Shown here: piece after piece, positions 1 through 12,138 of the stretch
Numbering within the stretch: position 1 is the stretch's first letter
Layout of the letters: the number at the start of each line of letters is the position of its first letter
Source: Bremia lactucae
Taxonomy: Eukaryota > Oomycota > Peronosporomycetes > Peronosporales > Peronosporaceae
Reading direction: 5' to 3'
Assembly: GCF_004359215.1 (NCBI RefSeq)
Contig: NC_090617.1
Location: 868,745-932,744 of the forward strand
DNA: 64,000 nt
The notes under the pieces: model-generated
Databases searched by the model: none
What the model was told of the DNA's origin: nothing
The model's input: the letters and a program-made list of their open reading frames with translations, nothing else
Made by a program: the position numbers and the translations under genes

Positions 1-372
1 AAATCAATACGAAAGACTTAAGTATAGGGAATAATTAAAACTTTTTCAATGTGTTGAGTCCTACGGAACCATCTTCAATCTACTGACTTTGATAAGTTAT
101 TATCAAACTATGTTTATCGCCTCCTTGAGCACCGCCCAATCGTGTCTAGTAACGATTGGCGGGGTTGATTTACACTAATATCAACCAATCAACAGAACTA
201 TTGTCTTATTGCGTCAGCATTGCCAAATTTAGCAATATTTTTGAAACTATTAAGTCAAATTAATAAAAGATAATAACTATTTTCTTCTTTCATTAATCTC
301 CTCGTGAAGCACATAATATTCATCATTGATATATAAAAACAAATTATTTATATGACAAGACACCCCGATACA
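1..372 (-). repeat. 3' LTR of element A, partial
   Basis: Reverse-orientation LTR. Positions 125-235 match, reversed, the LTR core of element H (the CCGCCAATCG / ACACGATTG region and TATTGACGCAAT). The segment ends at GATACA (367-372), the complement of the TGTAAC-type LTR start. The other end lies outside the window. Confidence 0.7.
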
Positions 373-479
373 CCAATTTCCCTAAACTAATAGTCCCTGT
401 AGTGAATAATGTAGAGTGACAGAAAATACTCTCTGTAAATTAGCAATTATTCGTTTTATTTTCATTCCAACATTTAATT

Positions 480-1757
480 GCGCAAGGTATCGAAACCCGT
501 GCAAGAAGCCGGAGAAGCCGCAAAGCGGACAGCTACACGGATCAGTGTAGCTGCTAGTGATGCAAATGGGTCAGGATACCCTACTGCATTTATAGTCGGG
601 GTGGCTATTCTGCTACTCCAATTTTAGGCGACTAGTGCGAGTCGACGTCACCGTCCGACTCGGTCCCCACTGTGAAGGCCTCCAGTTTTGCCCGGAGTCG
701 CGTCCGTAAAACTTACAAGTTCTGACATGACCATCAAAGAGGTCATATCCAAAAAAAATAACTCGTTATATTTTTTGGTGTGGAGTCATATTGTGATAGC
801 TCCACAGATGCTGGACGTTCCGGGTCTTATTCGACAGGACGACGAGACCCATCCCCTTCATATTAGCGTCCATCCGGCGCTCGTAGAAGGTTTGCAGGCT
901 CTCAAATTCTCGCGCATCTCGGAAGATATGCGCATCCTCCAATGAGCATCCTTAAGGGAGTATGCGCATGGACAGCACCCTTAAAGTTACAGGGACAAGG
1001 ATTCCCCTACGAGAGGCAAGGTAAACCTGCCTATCTAGACAAACGGCGCAGCTTGCAGCGTGCAACGACTACGATCCGTGGTTTGAACAGGTCACGGAAA
1101 TTATCCAGTTTGTCAAGCCAAACCTTGCGGCCTAGGCTTCACAAATTCTGCACGAATGCTTCCCAAGCTTGAGAAAAAGGAGTGACATCCTTTGCACGCC
1201 TGCAAGTGTGCCATCGATGCCGGAATATGGCATCGGCGAAGAGGTGAAAGCACTCATGTGAGCATTGTTGCCTTTCGCCTCTATGCTCGCACAGAGTCGA
1301 TGCTTTTCTGTCGGAAAAGATTTAGATTAAGCTTTATACTGAAGATCTATCTTTGATCGTCGTGAAAAGAGAAAGCTTTTACCGGATGATGTTACTATTT
1401 CCTCACTAGGCTTGTGAAGTCTGGATGAGTTGAACAACAGAATTTCGTATCGGTCGTTGGTCATACCAGACCAACGCGTTATGTTGCCGGTAAAAGGCAA
1501 CCAGGGGTTCTTTCGCCAGCGAATAGCAAAACATTACGGCCCCTCATCGTTCACGCTAACATTATACTCGATATGATCGTTAAGATCACTCCGTTCCTGG
1601 TGCTGCATGCTAGCACCACCAGTAGCGTGCTCACTGAATTGTCCTTGCGTCCTGGTGATGCATTCTAACATCATCAGTTTTATCGTCGTCCATGTGAACT
1701 AAGGTTCCCAACTGTCATGCGAGGATGGATCCCCCCGCCAAAGAATGAGATAATTCG
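480..1757 (+). pseudogene. aORF remnant of element A (antisense to pol)
   Basis: Between the 3' LTR and the pol chromodomain, the strand opposite to pol holds relics of the extra reading frame seen intact as a 158-residue frame in element H. 500-560 matches its alanine-rich N-terminal part (a GCCGCAAAG stretch), and 655-800 its middle (GTGAAGGCCTCC, then ACCATCAAAGAGGTCAT). The part from 806 to 1694 is homologous but turned around. There are many stops and no complete frame. The function of the product is unknown. Confidence 0.55.
806..1694. repeat. Inverted internal segment in element A
   Basis: In elements H and C the sequence containing AAGCTTG, GGCCTAGGC and ATCACTCCGTTCC runs in one orientation relative to pol. 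Here the homologous block (1007-1190 and 1575-1690) runs the other way, while both flanks keep the expected direction. Turning 806-1694 around restores the gene order of element C on both sides. Confidence 0.6.
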
Positions 1758-1900
1758 TTAAACTCTCTTTACTTTACGGTCATTCATTAAGCGTTCGGCT
1801 AGAAAACGCTTCTCACCACTTGAATTCGCCAAAAGATGTGGAGGAGGAGAAAAAATCGGGTTCGCCTTATTCGCCGAACTCGAATCATCACCGTAACTTG
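1758..1900 (-). pseudogene. pol chromodomain relic, element A
   Basis: The minus strand reads SGEKRFLAERLMNDRKVK, which matches the start of the chromodomain in element H (EKRFLVERLSNHREVK). It is the pol C-terminus and is truncated by stops. Confidence 0.5.
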
Positions 1901-2199
1901 GACCACGTCCTCCGACGAACATTCCGTCGTCGCTTATTATCGATGACAGTCGACAATTGTTTTCGAGAATAATTGGAAAAACGTGCGCAAGTTGCGGTTG
2001 ATCAACTGGCAAACAAATGGACAAATCACTTCCGTTCACAACGAGCTGGTAACAGCATGTCAAGAAATTTCATCCTTGAAAGATGAAGTAAATTATCTCG
2101 TTCGTGAGATCCAGACTTTGCCTCGAAATCTTCAGATTTTGACTTAGGGTCATCTGCCGTTGTTGGATGCGTACACATCATACGAAATAGCACTATCGT

Positions 2200-3060
2200 G
2201 CAATGAAATCATGTACAAAATGCTTCTCTAGCCAGTAGGAATTCTCCTGCTAACTCAGTTTTATTTATGTCTTCGGTGCGACCGGTTTGCACTGCGGACA
2301 TATAGTTCCCCTTGTTAGTGAAAGCATTATTGTTTCCACTAATATTATTGCTCTCGAAGCTGAGTCCCTCAGCATCGTTGTCAAAGTCAGTTATAGCATT
2401 ATCGCTATTACTGAGTTTTGTCCACTCCAATATTGATTGATTTATTATTGGTATCTTTCGCAATGACCGTAGGGTCAATGCGTGGTGAGCAAAAGCTAGA
2501 TTGTTCTTTGCTCGAGCGAGCCCCCTCACGTTGAATAAGAACTACTCTTAAACAAGGTAAGTATACGTAAATGGCGTAAGCTATTCACGAAAAACGTTGT
2601 ATGCTTTGTTGAGGCATGTACTGAGTTGTTAATGGCGAATTCTGACACCGGCAAAAATCCGCTACAATTTGTAAACGAATGGACGCTTACTCGAACTATC
2701 TCTTCAAAGATACGGTTTGCCCGCTACGTCTGACCATCTATTTCAGGATGGTCAGATGTTGACATTTTTAACTGTGTTCCAAGTTATTGGAACAGAGATT
2801 GCCAAAAACAGGCAGAAGTTGTAACGAAGCACGCGGTGAAGCACTGGGCTACACCCGTTGACAAACTTTGCAAGCACGTAAGGACTTGCGGACGAACTCA
2901 TACTGGCGTAGCCTGCATGAGTTGCGACTTTTGTGAGGTAAGTCTTCTCTCTTCCACGATGAATACTTACTTGTGCATGGTGGCACTCATATGATGCGTA
3001 GACGCAAATTATCATGGGTGGGGAGATAATTAAGTTGCTACCACACAAACTTAAGCTATT
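2200..3060 (-). pseudogene. Gypsy integrase relic, element A
   Basis: The minus strand carries GLARAKNNLAFAHHA (2480-2529), the segment after the integrase core, and HRGREKTYLT (about 2930-2960), which follows the zinc-binding histidines in the better preserved element E. The catalytic core between them is shredded by stops and frameshifts. Confidence 0.6.
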
Positions 3061-5350
3061 CTAAAGCTAGTCTAGAAATTATTCTGTAAGACTAAGTTTC
3101 GCCATTATATTTCACGGAGAAGTTGTACTCCGCGAAGACAGAGAAAGCTTCTCGTTATTTTTTGCGAGAGGTGTGGACTGTTTACGGCCTAGTGTAAAGA
3201 CGCATGGTCCGTATAAACAATGAACGGTCTATCTCCCAAGTAGATATACCCTAAATATATCCAATGCATATCTTCTTGGCAAGGAATTCCTCGTTATGCA
3301 CTGGGTTATCGCGTTCAGCTTGTTGAAGCAGACGCGATTAATATTAGATGACGCGCTCTGTGCCGTATGTGTCATATTGCACTTACGCACAGCCGATTGC
3401 AAATCACTGGCGTCATAGACCATCTGTCTTAATCCGAATCGCCAAAATTTGCGATTGCATTAAGCTTTGCTTGATACCCTTAATGAAATGAACGCTTACA
3501 AATAGCGTTTCATGATAATTTTACATTTCTTACGAAAAAGAAGAAATATGAATTGTCTCTTCGGCATAATTGCGGGAGTACTTTTGCAAGTACGCCACTA
3601 AGCCGAGGAACTTTCGAAGTCTCTTTAGATGGACTGGCACATGTCAGTCGGTGATCATTTTGATCTTTTCCGGATCAATGCGTTCACCGTTTACCCACGA
3701 TGTATGGTAATTCGCTTTCTGCGAATATATACCTTTTGAAATTTGCGTAACTTATGCTTACGCATAAGTGTAAGAATCTTTTCGGACGTGGGTACAGTGT
3801 TTTTCAGCGTCCGACTTCATGGCTCTGCTCTGAACATGGACGTCATCATAATAGCCCGGCGTGATATCCCACACCGATCTCAACAGATTAGTGACACATC
3901 TGTCAAATGTTGCAGGGGCATTACTAAGCCCTTGTGGCCTAACTTGACAATCTTATAGCATTTCGATAGGGCGGCTTACTGCTGTGAACGGAATATCTTT
4001 TTCACGCATAAGAATCTGATAGAATTTATGCATCAGATCCATGATAAAAAGGTGGTATTCTTTTACATACCATCAATGACAACGTCTTTTCGTGGTATAG
4101 GAGTTTGAGCGGTACCGTTGCAGCGTAAATATAATAAACACATGCACAATTCGTTACTCTCCTGTTGCTTTGCATACAAGGAAGGTCGGAGAGCTATGTG
4201 GGGAAGTCACTTGGCTCACTGCTAAGCGATCGGCAAATAACTTGTTGATCGCTAATAATTTACCACAAGGTAGTGGCCACGCTTCATGACTTAGTATTTC
4301 AAACCTTGTATCAGGTCGAGTGCCTTTATCATTAGGCAGCTTTTACGGTATGGATCCAGGAAATACATCCTCGAATTCGATCAAATCCATATAAACAGGA
4401 ATCGTCTTCGTAGACTACCAGAGATGGGACGTAAAGCGTTCAATCCGAGTCCTCTTATCACGGAGACTTTAATCCAACGATGAACTGATGAATTCCGTTC
4501 TCAGGGGCTACTATTGCAGTCCGAATATCGGCCATATACTTGTCATCTGTGACAAGCACGCAAATTTGCTTAACTTTGCGACTACACAGATCACGCAAGA
4601 ATCGTTTCTGTAATCACCTAAGCTAATCTCGAAGGCGCTATTAGGTCAAGTGTATAAGCGCCTACACTTGATCCGTTTCTTCTAAGACATTCAATAGGTC
4701 CGTTTACTGTTTGAAACTTATATCTAGAGGCACCTGAGGATCTTTGACCACAGGTTTTTGAAATTTTATTCTTGCATATTCACGGAGGCTTATTTCCACA
4801 TGTTCTTGATACCTTTTTAATTCAAGTTTTATTCGGGGAGTATTATCCTTAATTGCCTCTAGCTGTGGTTGCGCGACCACAGCAATATCCTCCACGATCG
4901 ACTCTCCAGTCGATCAAGGACATTCCCACTATCTCATACAGTCAGGCTTTAAGATTATCTTGGATGTTACTTTCTAAGCAATAATCCGTTTTCGCACAAC
5001 TTAGCTTATTTAAGTGGTGAACTTCGACGCTGCCTGTTTTTGTGCGAAGCCATCGGAATCTAACTCCACAGCGTGATGGGTTGTCACACTGAGCTCTTGT
5101 GCAGTCATACGAACGACCGAACCAAAACTGAGGCCATCGCACTCACTGGTACGACATCCACACGCTTTTGGACATTCATCACATGACCGTTTATTTAACG
5201 AGAGTCAGGCATCGTTACGGCTTGATGCTGCCACTTCATGCATGGCTCATAATTTTTTGAGTCATGGCTGTGCAAGGTGACATCAAATGTGTCACTTAAT
5301 TCCAGTACGGTGTGATCATCATCGTACTATTTCCAATGTAACGTGTATTA
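3061..5350 (-). pseudogene. RNase H, RT and PR-RT linker relic, element A
   Basis: This region is colinear, reversed, with 34.2-35.5 kb of element H. 3180-3240 corresponds to the RNase H block and 3700-4080 to RT. 4704-4895 (AVVAQPQLEAI) corresponds to the linker segment that in element C reads AIVAQPQLETV. No continuous frame survives. Confidence 0.55.
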
Positions 5351-5399
5351 CATACCGACTACATGTTATTTTACTATTCAGATGCGCCTGTTGCTAAGC

Positions 5400-6895
5400 G
5401 CACTGTCAATCTCGTTAGATGGAAATCGCGCTTAATGGAATTGCGCCCGCGATCTTCTAGCGATTGGCGTCGCATGAATTTGTTCGAGGCCCTATAATCG
5501 ACATCCAAATACTTCTGTTAGATAGCCTAACCTGAGCTACCGAGGCGTCGGCTGGAAGAAGAGGAGGTTAGTGGCAATTATTTTGCCACTACATTTTCGA
5601 GGTGATAAGGTGAACCTCATCGCCGGAGCAGTTAGACGCAATTTTGTGTATTAGGAGCAACTTTTGTCAGAAGATCCGCAAATTATTTTGACGTTGCCTG
5701 ATAAGTAGGATGCTTCACAACTACTCAGCCGTCCGTATTTTGACGATCCGCCTCGCCGTTGCGATTTTGTAACGGCGTCGGATCCGCGTCACCGCTGTTC
5801 TTAGCGGGAGGACGATCGTTTCGCTCAGTGTTTCTAGGCACTGGGCTTGGGGCCATATGTGTAGTGGCCCATCTTTTGACAGCAATTGCATTTTTGCAAT
5901 CGCTTGTAATTTGATAAGCGAGATTCTTAGCTCTACATATACGATATTTAAAAGGATCTGAACATCCATTTTCTTGTCGTCTTTGCGGACCACTAGCACC
6001 GGAATGGACGAAGGCCTGTTTAAGGCTGAAGCCCTTCTATTCTGCTATTGATCAAGCGACTATAATTTGAGATGAACAGGTGAGTCTTGTCCGCCAGCAA
6101 GATCTTTATGAACTCAATTGATTGTGTTCATCTATTTAATGACTCACAATACAACTTACAAGGTATCGTGTGTGTTAAGCATAAGCGTGAAGATCACGCT
6201 TGCCCTGCTTCAAATCCAGTAGCTCGACTCGAGCCTAGAATTCGGCACGTTGCGGCTCCAATGCTTGCCTGAGCCGGGTCTTAAAGACCGCATACGACCT
6301 AGAAAACCAATCGGTCGTAGGCTTGAGGGCCCAAGATTTGGCACGTTCGGTTAAGCTAGATATGCCAAATGTCACTTTCGTCTCATCATCATTGATGCAG
6401 CGAGTTTCATTGGATTCGTCTAATTCGACGATTATTTTAAAACGGAGTCGCCTTCGACTGCCATGAACTTAGAAATTTCTATCTTTTAGCTTTCGGGACA
6501 ACGCAAAGCATCGGCCCGCAAGCAACTTGTATATGCTGTTGACTCAACAGTTCCAACTGATGAGCACCATGTTCTTTCGACTCCTCTGCGTGTTAAGAGC
6601 CTTGCTTGCTGAAACAAGGTTGCTTTCTCTTGGGTATTTTTAAGCTCATGTTGTATGAACTCGGATATAGCCGCGAGTTGTTCATCTGTGTTACGAAGGC
6701 ACTAACGGCTTGCCCGCCTACGCCGAACTCATACGTTCGACCGCTCCCCATGCAAGGTTATTCAAATGAATAAATCTTTTACGCGTTGCGCGATGGTCTT
6801 CTGAAGAATCTTAAAATCTTCCACCCTATCTATTTAACATGTATATATTAAATAGAACGTGCGTAGGCCGTTAAACGGTACGAAGCGCTACCAGG
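5400..6895 (-). pseudogene. Protease and gag relic, element A
   Basis: 5455-5510 matches, reversed, the protease active-site segment of element H (VDCGAS region). 6240-6370 matches the gag segment with the GGGCCCAAGATTTGGCA block, and 6460-6640 the N-terminal gag region. The gag frame is destroyed. Confidence 0.55.
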
Positions 6896-7325
6896 TGTAA
6901 TGAGGCCCCTTTCGCTAGTACTAAGAACAGTCCTAGTCAACCGTAATTGATAATAGTCAAGATGAGGTGCCTCGATTACTGACGTGCAGATAAGGTTACA
7001 AGTAGCTGAGAGGTTTCAGGTACCAGAGGCACTAAATATTCAGTATAGAGAGAGTAAAATTGTATGTATACATTAAGTAATTTCGTAGCGGTTTTGTTTC
7101 AACTGGCTTTAACATATTAATATTTAACTGCGTAAAGCGTCTCCTTGCGCACCGCGTAATTGTGTCTTGAAACCATTGGCGGGGTTGTTTCAAGCCATAT
7201 CAACCAATTAACACAACTATTGTCTTATTGCGTCAATATTAATCAAGTTTGGTTTTGTACTCTTTAATTTATTATCTCTAGTATTTCATTCCTCTTATAG
7301 GTAATAATATCTCACAAGGATGTTA
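6896..7325 (-). repeat. 5' LTR of element A
   Basis: Starts with TGTAATGAGGCCCC, the complement of an LTR 3' end of type ...CCCCGTTACA. It contains the GCGCACCGCGTAATTGTGTC / ATTGGCGGGG core and ends in a decayed copy of the LTR start near 7310-7325. Right border approximate. Confidence 0.7.
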
Positions 7326-7329
7326 ATGA

Positions 7330-7560
7330 TTCATTGCTGACTTCCCAGTGGCGTGTAAAGCAGCAATTGGTGCGGTTGACAAAATGCCTCTATCTACCAA
7401 TTAATAGAACTTTCATGTGACTGCTGCAATATCACCTTGTGTGATAATACTGAGGTAAAGCTTTTGGATTCAAAAGAAGTGATTATGATACGAGTCTTTA
7501 GTATTCGATATTATTTTTATTAGGCCACTGCTGTATGTACACCTTCTTCAGACCCATACC
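7330..7560 (-). repeat. Divergent LTR fragment
   Basis: Positions 7350-7440 repeat, in weaker form, the LTR motif order seen just upstream (ATTGG.GCGGTTGA, then ACCAATTAATAGAAC). It is probably a second, older LTR copy next to element A. Confidence 0.35.
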
Positions 7561-8329
7561 CAATCAGAAACCATAAAAATTTCAATATATTTCCGTATCC
7601 CATAGCTAAGTAAAGCCTGTATATACTAATAGTACAATTTTTTTCGTGGCCGCCCACCAGAAAGGGAAGTCGTGCGTCATTTGTGTTTCCGAGCGCATTG
7701 TGCTAGCTGAGACGGACTGTCCGCCGACGTGTTCGACAGGAAACAATGGGACGAGTACAGCGTTAACGCTTCGATCATATCGCGCACGGTCTCAATTGCG
7801 ACGTCATTTCGTAAAATGACCAAGAATCTTGGGCTTGGCATTGGTCTGGAATTATAAGAACCGTGCAATTTGCTCATGACTAAGGACACGACGACTAATT
7901 CAGGAAGTCGTGGCATTTGTGTCGTGTTCGAATTAAATAAGATTTCGATTCCTGAGATTTAGCACAAAGAAGAAGAAACTCGATAGCTACGCCGTGATTC
8001 TCGCCGACACGGTCGTCGGTGTTTTACGGAAGTTCCTAAAGCATGGAGAAAAGCGCGGTATGATATCGAAGGTGACACGGACGTGAAAGATAAATTACGT
8101 CAAAGACGTTTAGTAAGAGCAATGGGAAAGTGAATACGTCTTTATCGGGTACGCGGAATCAAGTGCTGCAATCACGGCTTCGGTAATAGCAGCGGTTATT
8201 GAAGGCAAAGAAACTGACCAAGAACGTCAAAATCGTCATCAAGCCGAGCTCATGCGAAGCAAACGGAAAGAAACCCAGTGTGTTCGGTTAAAGGAACGGT
8301 ATCCCGACTTGCCGGGTAATTTAAAGAAA
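7561..8329. other. No recognised gene
   Basis: Short frames only. 8195-8340 on the plus strand gives a charged stretch (ETDQERQNRHQAELMRSKR) that ends at the inverted repeat. I do not recognise it; it may be transposon debris. Confidence 0.4.
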
Positions 8330-8464
8330 GAAAAGCGCATTTAGGCGGGTCCTCACCAGTACCGGTTTTTATTAAAATTGACATTTTGCAATTGCTTAAA
8401 ATTGCACGGTGCCAATTTTAACAAAACACCGGTACTGGTGAGGACCCACCTAAATGCGCTTTTC
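8330..8464. repeat. Fold-back / MITE-like inverted repeat
   Basis: Two arms of about 51 bases (8330-8380 and 8413-8464) are near-perfect reverse complements around a 32-base AT-rich spacer. The arms contain AAAAGCGCATTTAGG and ACCAGTACCGGT. The size and layout fit a miniature inverted-repeat element or two transposon ends in contact. No clear target-site duplication is visible. Confidence 0.6.
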
Positions 8465-8599
8465 AGCGTCGTCGTGATACATGGGTACGACCGGAAGCAT
8501 TGGATTCGCTTTTTTCAAGAGTTTGGATATTGCGGTCTTCCGCATGAGTCAGAGTAAATAAAGGAATTATGACTGTGTATATTGCTATGTATGTTAATG

Positions 8600-9275
8600 T
8601 CGGCGAATATTACATACGTGACAGCCAACATACAAAACTGTTTTCTAACTCTACAATAATAAGTATTTGGACCGATTTGCTTTCACGAATCTCAATGTTA
8701 TTTATCTTCGACGCTGCGGCGATATGGAGCCATTTTATCGGTCCCTTTTGCATCTCCAGTGTCATCAGGAGTCGTTCTAAGCTTTTCAGCCGCTGCTGCA
8801 ACGTGTGACTGAGTTAAAATAATTCGGGGTTCTAGTCGAATACGCCGACAAACGTTGTTTTTATTCATAGTAACAGTTTGCATTATCGACGACCACGATG
8901 CGCCAAGCCAGCAGAAGAACACAGTGGCAAATTTGCTATGATCGGGACCGCATAGATCATAACCTATTGTCCTTCTTACGGATTTTTTTTTCCAGAATCA
9001 ACTCCGAATCGCAGTACGTGGAAGTCGCGGCAAGAATAGGCAGTACGTGCGCTATATGTCTCCGTCAAGATCTTCCAAAACAAACAAGAAGCACCCGAGT
9101 AAAATCTTGCAATGATGCCCGAGCGAACCATGTCCCGAGCGCTATATGCAATCACGACAAGGACGGGAATGTACGCAATAGAACCCATTACTGACTGAAT
9201 GGGACGCGTATTGTATTTTTTCATCACCGTTTTAATGCTTTGAAGTCCAAGCAAGATCGTGAGAATGTGCACTTA
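8600..9275 (-). pseudogene. OXA1/YidC/COX18-like membrane insertase relic
   Basis: The minus strand has two fragments in the order expected of the YidC/Oxa1 family. First, KKYNTRPIQSVMGSIAYIPV and what follows (9120-9272) resembles the family's KYN..P......L.Q.P segment. Second, VFFCWLGASWSSIMQT followed by VCRRIRLEP (about 8820-8935) resembles the last membrane helix and the tail after it. The two fragments are in different frames, the N-terminal half is missing and stops intervene, so this is a broken gene or retrocopy. The family inserts proteins into the mitochondrial inner membrane. This is pattern recognition only. Confidence 0.4.
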
Positions 9276-9480
9276 ATAAAAAAAAAAAAATGGCATGTAA
9301 TTCTAAGCAATGACAGCAACCTTCAGCAAGCTAGTAAAAAGTAGGTGCTTTGTACGGTAAAGGTACGCGCGAACTTGTACGCTGAATACACCTATATGAA
9401 ATCGATGTTTATTGCATTAATCCATAGATTAATTCAACATAGAATAAGATTATTCTGTACAATGCTTGCTTGGTGATTAT

Positions 9481-10261
9481 ACCTTTGCATGACGTGTATT
9501 CGAAGTACGTACAAGGGAAAGATAACAGCTCGATCTGTCACCTCTTATAGTTATATGCCATTAAACATCATCAAGCCTCCATACTTTTACATTGCCTATT
9601 CAGTCGCACCAGCAGGACGGTCCACCATGGCAGCCCCGTTGTCAAGTGCACCATCTCGAGGAATGACTGCACATCTTGCACCAATGACTCGAAGACGATG
9701 AATCACTTGTGCAACTTAGATGTGCAATTCCGAGTGGCCTAAGCCGTAGTGTTGAGAAAAGGAAACGCAATTTTGGACTGGTCAAAACTGTAGGCGAACA
9801 CGTCTTGATGCGGTCACAAACAAATTTTATGAAGACACGTTGATTAAGATGTTCATGCAAGGTCTTACGGATGGTACACACCTGTTCTGCTTGGAACTGG
9901 ATACGCTTATCCGTTGCGTAACAGGAGGGCTTTAGCTTGAAACAGGCTCAGGCTAGTTCGTCATCGTATCGTCCTCCGAGACGACACGAGCTAGGAGGTC
10001 CAGAACATATGGACCTCTCTTATGTCGAAAGCAAGGGACCTCACTTTTCAACAATATGCGATTACAGAGATGGAACCGCTGTCAAAAGTTCGGTCACTAC
10101 GCTCATGAGTGTTGTGCCCCACGCCCAGCACCGAGAGGCACTGAACGTAACTATGGACCGAATGCCAAAAAGGGCAACGGTCGCGGGTCCGACGTTGTTA
10201 CGAAATCGCTACAGCGAGGCGATTTGCCAACAAACGGTCGGGGCCAGTAGGGGCGCAACAC
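9481..10261 (+). pseudogene. Gypsy gag C-terminal fragment
   Basis: About 9840-9935 reads MFMQGLTDGTHLF, a retrotransposon gag pattern. 10056-10250 contains a zinc-knuckle-like RCQKFGHYAHEC (first cysteine lost) followed by a basic tail (NAKKGNGRG). It stops abruptly at about 10261, where a different gag begins. It is a truncated copy of another family; the sequence left of 9760 is not recognisable. Confidence 0.5.
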
Positions 10262-11018
10262 CCTACTGATCCAGCGACCTTCGATGGAACTGCAGCGCAC
10301 ACGATTGACCACTGGCTCTCAGCCGAGAAGCGACGTGGTGTCGCGCAGCTCATCGAGGACGACAGCCGGATGGTGTCGTAAGCCATATCGCATCTGCACG
10401 ATTAGACCTCAGAGTGGGCTTACTCGGCGCTTATGGCGGACAGAAAGGCGTTCCCTACATGGGCGATCTTTAAGGAAAAGATTCGCGCCACGTAACAGCC
10501 GCCGAACAACGAAGTGTTGCTTCAGGCGCACTTCTTTGGAGCGCGACAGGCGAAGCGATCTCAGCAAGAGTATGTGCAAAAGATGCGCTCGCTGTCGGCG
10601 TCCACTACCGTAGGTCCGATTCCGGAGCACGTTAAGGTGGCCACGGTTAAGAACGAACTACGGCATAGCTCATCGCGACAGGCCCTTTTCAGAAAGGTAC
10701 TGTCGGCGATGTAAGAAGCAATCCAAATTGCCTTAGTTGAGGAGCAATCCTACAGCAGTGCCTCGGCGACAGCTTGGCATAAGCCGTCGAATAAGAGGTC
10801 AGATGCAACTTCCACGGAGTTGGGCAATGCAGACGTTGTCTGTTGCAAATGTGGCAAGTGCGGCCATATTATGGCTCGCTGCTATGCCAGGGTCCCTGCA
10901 GGGGCGAATACGCCCAGCGAGAGGACTACCTTCCCAAAGGGCGATGGCAAGAACCAGCGTGCTAGACGCATGAGTTCTGCATCGCCCACAGAGGGGTCGG
11001 GAAATGCAGGAGCGTTGT
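10262..11018 (+). pseudogene. gag, element B
   Basis: Nearly the same protein as the gag at 55313-56299: shared segments FDGTAAHTI, GVAQLIEDDSRMVS, EWAYSALMADRKAFP and PPNNEVLLQA. It ends with a zinc knuckle CCKCGKCGHIMARC that fits CX2CX4HX4C. Broken by stops (for example after DDSRMVS) and frameshifts. The first part of gag is missing. Confidence 0.75.
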
Positions 11019-11460
11019 AGGGCGGGGTGCCCTACTGACGCGGACTCTGAGCTATCCCTAATTTCAGAGTTGTGGAACGAATGGGTAGCAGTCCCTGAGG
11101 TCTCGAAATTTCGGACCTCACCCCTGCTGTTCTATAGCGCTCAAGTAAGAGGCTATGACCAGGTGATGACCCTCCTAGTGGATTCGGGAGCATCACAAAA
11201 TTTTGTGAAACTCGCGGCTCTAAGAAAGAGACCGGCGATGTTTGAGTCGCTTTGCCAGGATGGCAAGCGAGAAGAGGCGACCGTTCGTTTAGCGAACGGC
11301 GCGCTCGTTAAGTCTGAGGGAGTTCAGGTAAAACTCGCCTTCAGGTAGAGCCCGCCTTCAGCTTTAGTGACTTCTCTTGTCAAGAGAAGCTCGAAGTGCT
11401 AGGTATGGAGTGTCCGTATGACCTCAGCCTAGGCATGCCATGGTTAGCAAAACATTAATC
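11004..11460 (+). pseudogene. Retroviral-type aspartic protease, element B
   Basis: The frame contains MTLLVDSGASQNFV; DSGAS is the catalytic motif of retropepsins. The frame stops at 11346-11348 and homologous sequence continues in another frame. Confidence 0.7.
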
Positions 11461-11518
11461 ATGGATATACTGGTGTACACGCACAGTTGCGAACTATACG
11501 CAGGACACCGGAGAGGAT

Positions 11519-12136
11519 GTGCTCCTGCGACAAGCGTATGCAACTGATTTAGTGTCGAACACAGTCGAGGGTGCGTTGACGGGATGTCAAACGTCTCCAA
11601 TTCCTACCCAGCTCGTGGAGACTGAGGTAGTGAGAAGGACGATGACAAGTAGTCATGCGTCTAATTGTTTTGCACAGTGCCTAGAGCCTGGAGCGGTTGG
11701 AAGGGGTGCGTTTGCCAGGAGTGCAACGACACCCGCTTCCCAGAAAAAAGTCGTGGCGACTCGAAGAACGAGTACCCGACAGATTAGGACGATCAAAGGC
11801 ACGTCTAAACGAGTGACCTTTGGATCAGTCTCTAATAAAGAGGACGGGCCTTCGAACGAGGTGTTCGAGGCCGTCAAAGACGAAATTGCGGAGGCATTCT
11901 CAGTTGAGGTGCTCCGGCAAGTCTTTAAATCTGCCGAGGAGATAGCGTGGGATCTGTTCCTTGCCGAATGAAAGGAAGGAAAGATCCACGAAATAGTCGG
12001 ACCAGTTCCTGGAGAGAATTTGGTGGACTGTTGCTCGTCGTCCACAATGGACGAGAGAGTCCTGGAAACGGACAGAAAGAAGCGGTTCGCTGCTCAAGGC
12101 TCGAATGCCTTGAGAGACAGTCCGTTCTTTGAGTAT
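11519..12136 (+). pseudogene. PR-RT linker region, element B
   Basis: A 150-residue open stretch (11519-11971), rich in Thr, Arg and Glu, lies where pol links protease and RT. It recurs as the pre-RT part. No domain recognised. Confidence 0.5.
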
Positions 12137-12138
12137 CT

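Larger units (their letters stand above)
1..7325 (-). mobile_element. Degenerate Ty3/Gypsy chromovirus, element A
   Basis: LTR-flanked element read on the minus strand. From right to left it has a 5' LTR (6896-7325), gag, protease, RT, RNase H, integrase, chromodomain, an antisense reading frame (aORF) and a 3' LTR that runs off the window at position 1. Order and orientation follow from similarity to elements H (32-43 kb) and C (44-51 kb). Every coding part carries many stops and frameshifts, so this is an old, dead copy. An internal segment (806-1694) lies inverted. Confidence 0.8.
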
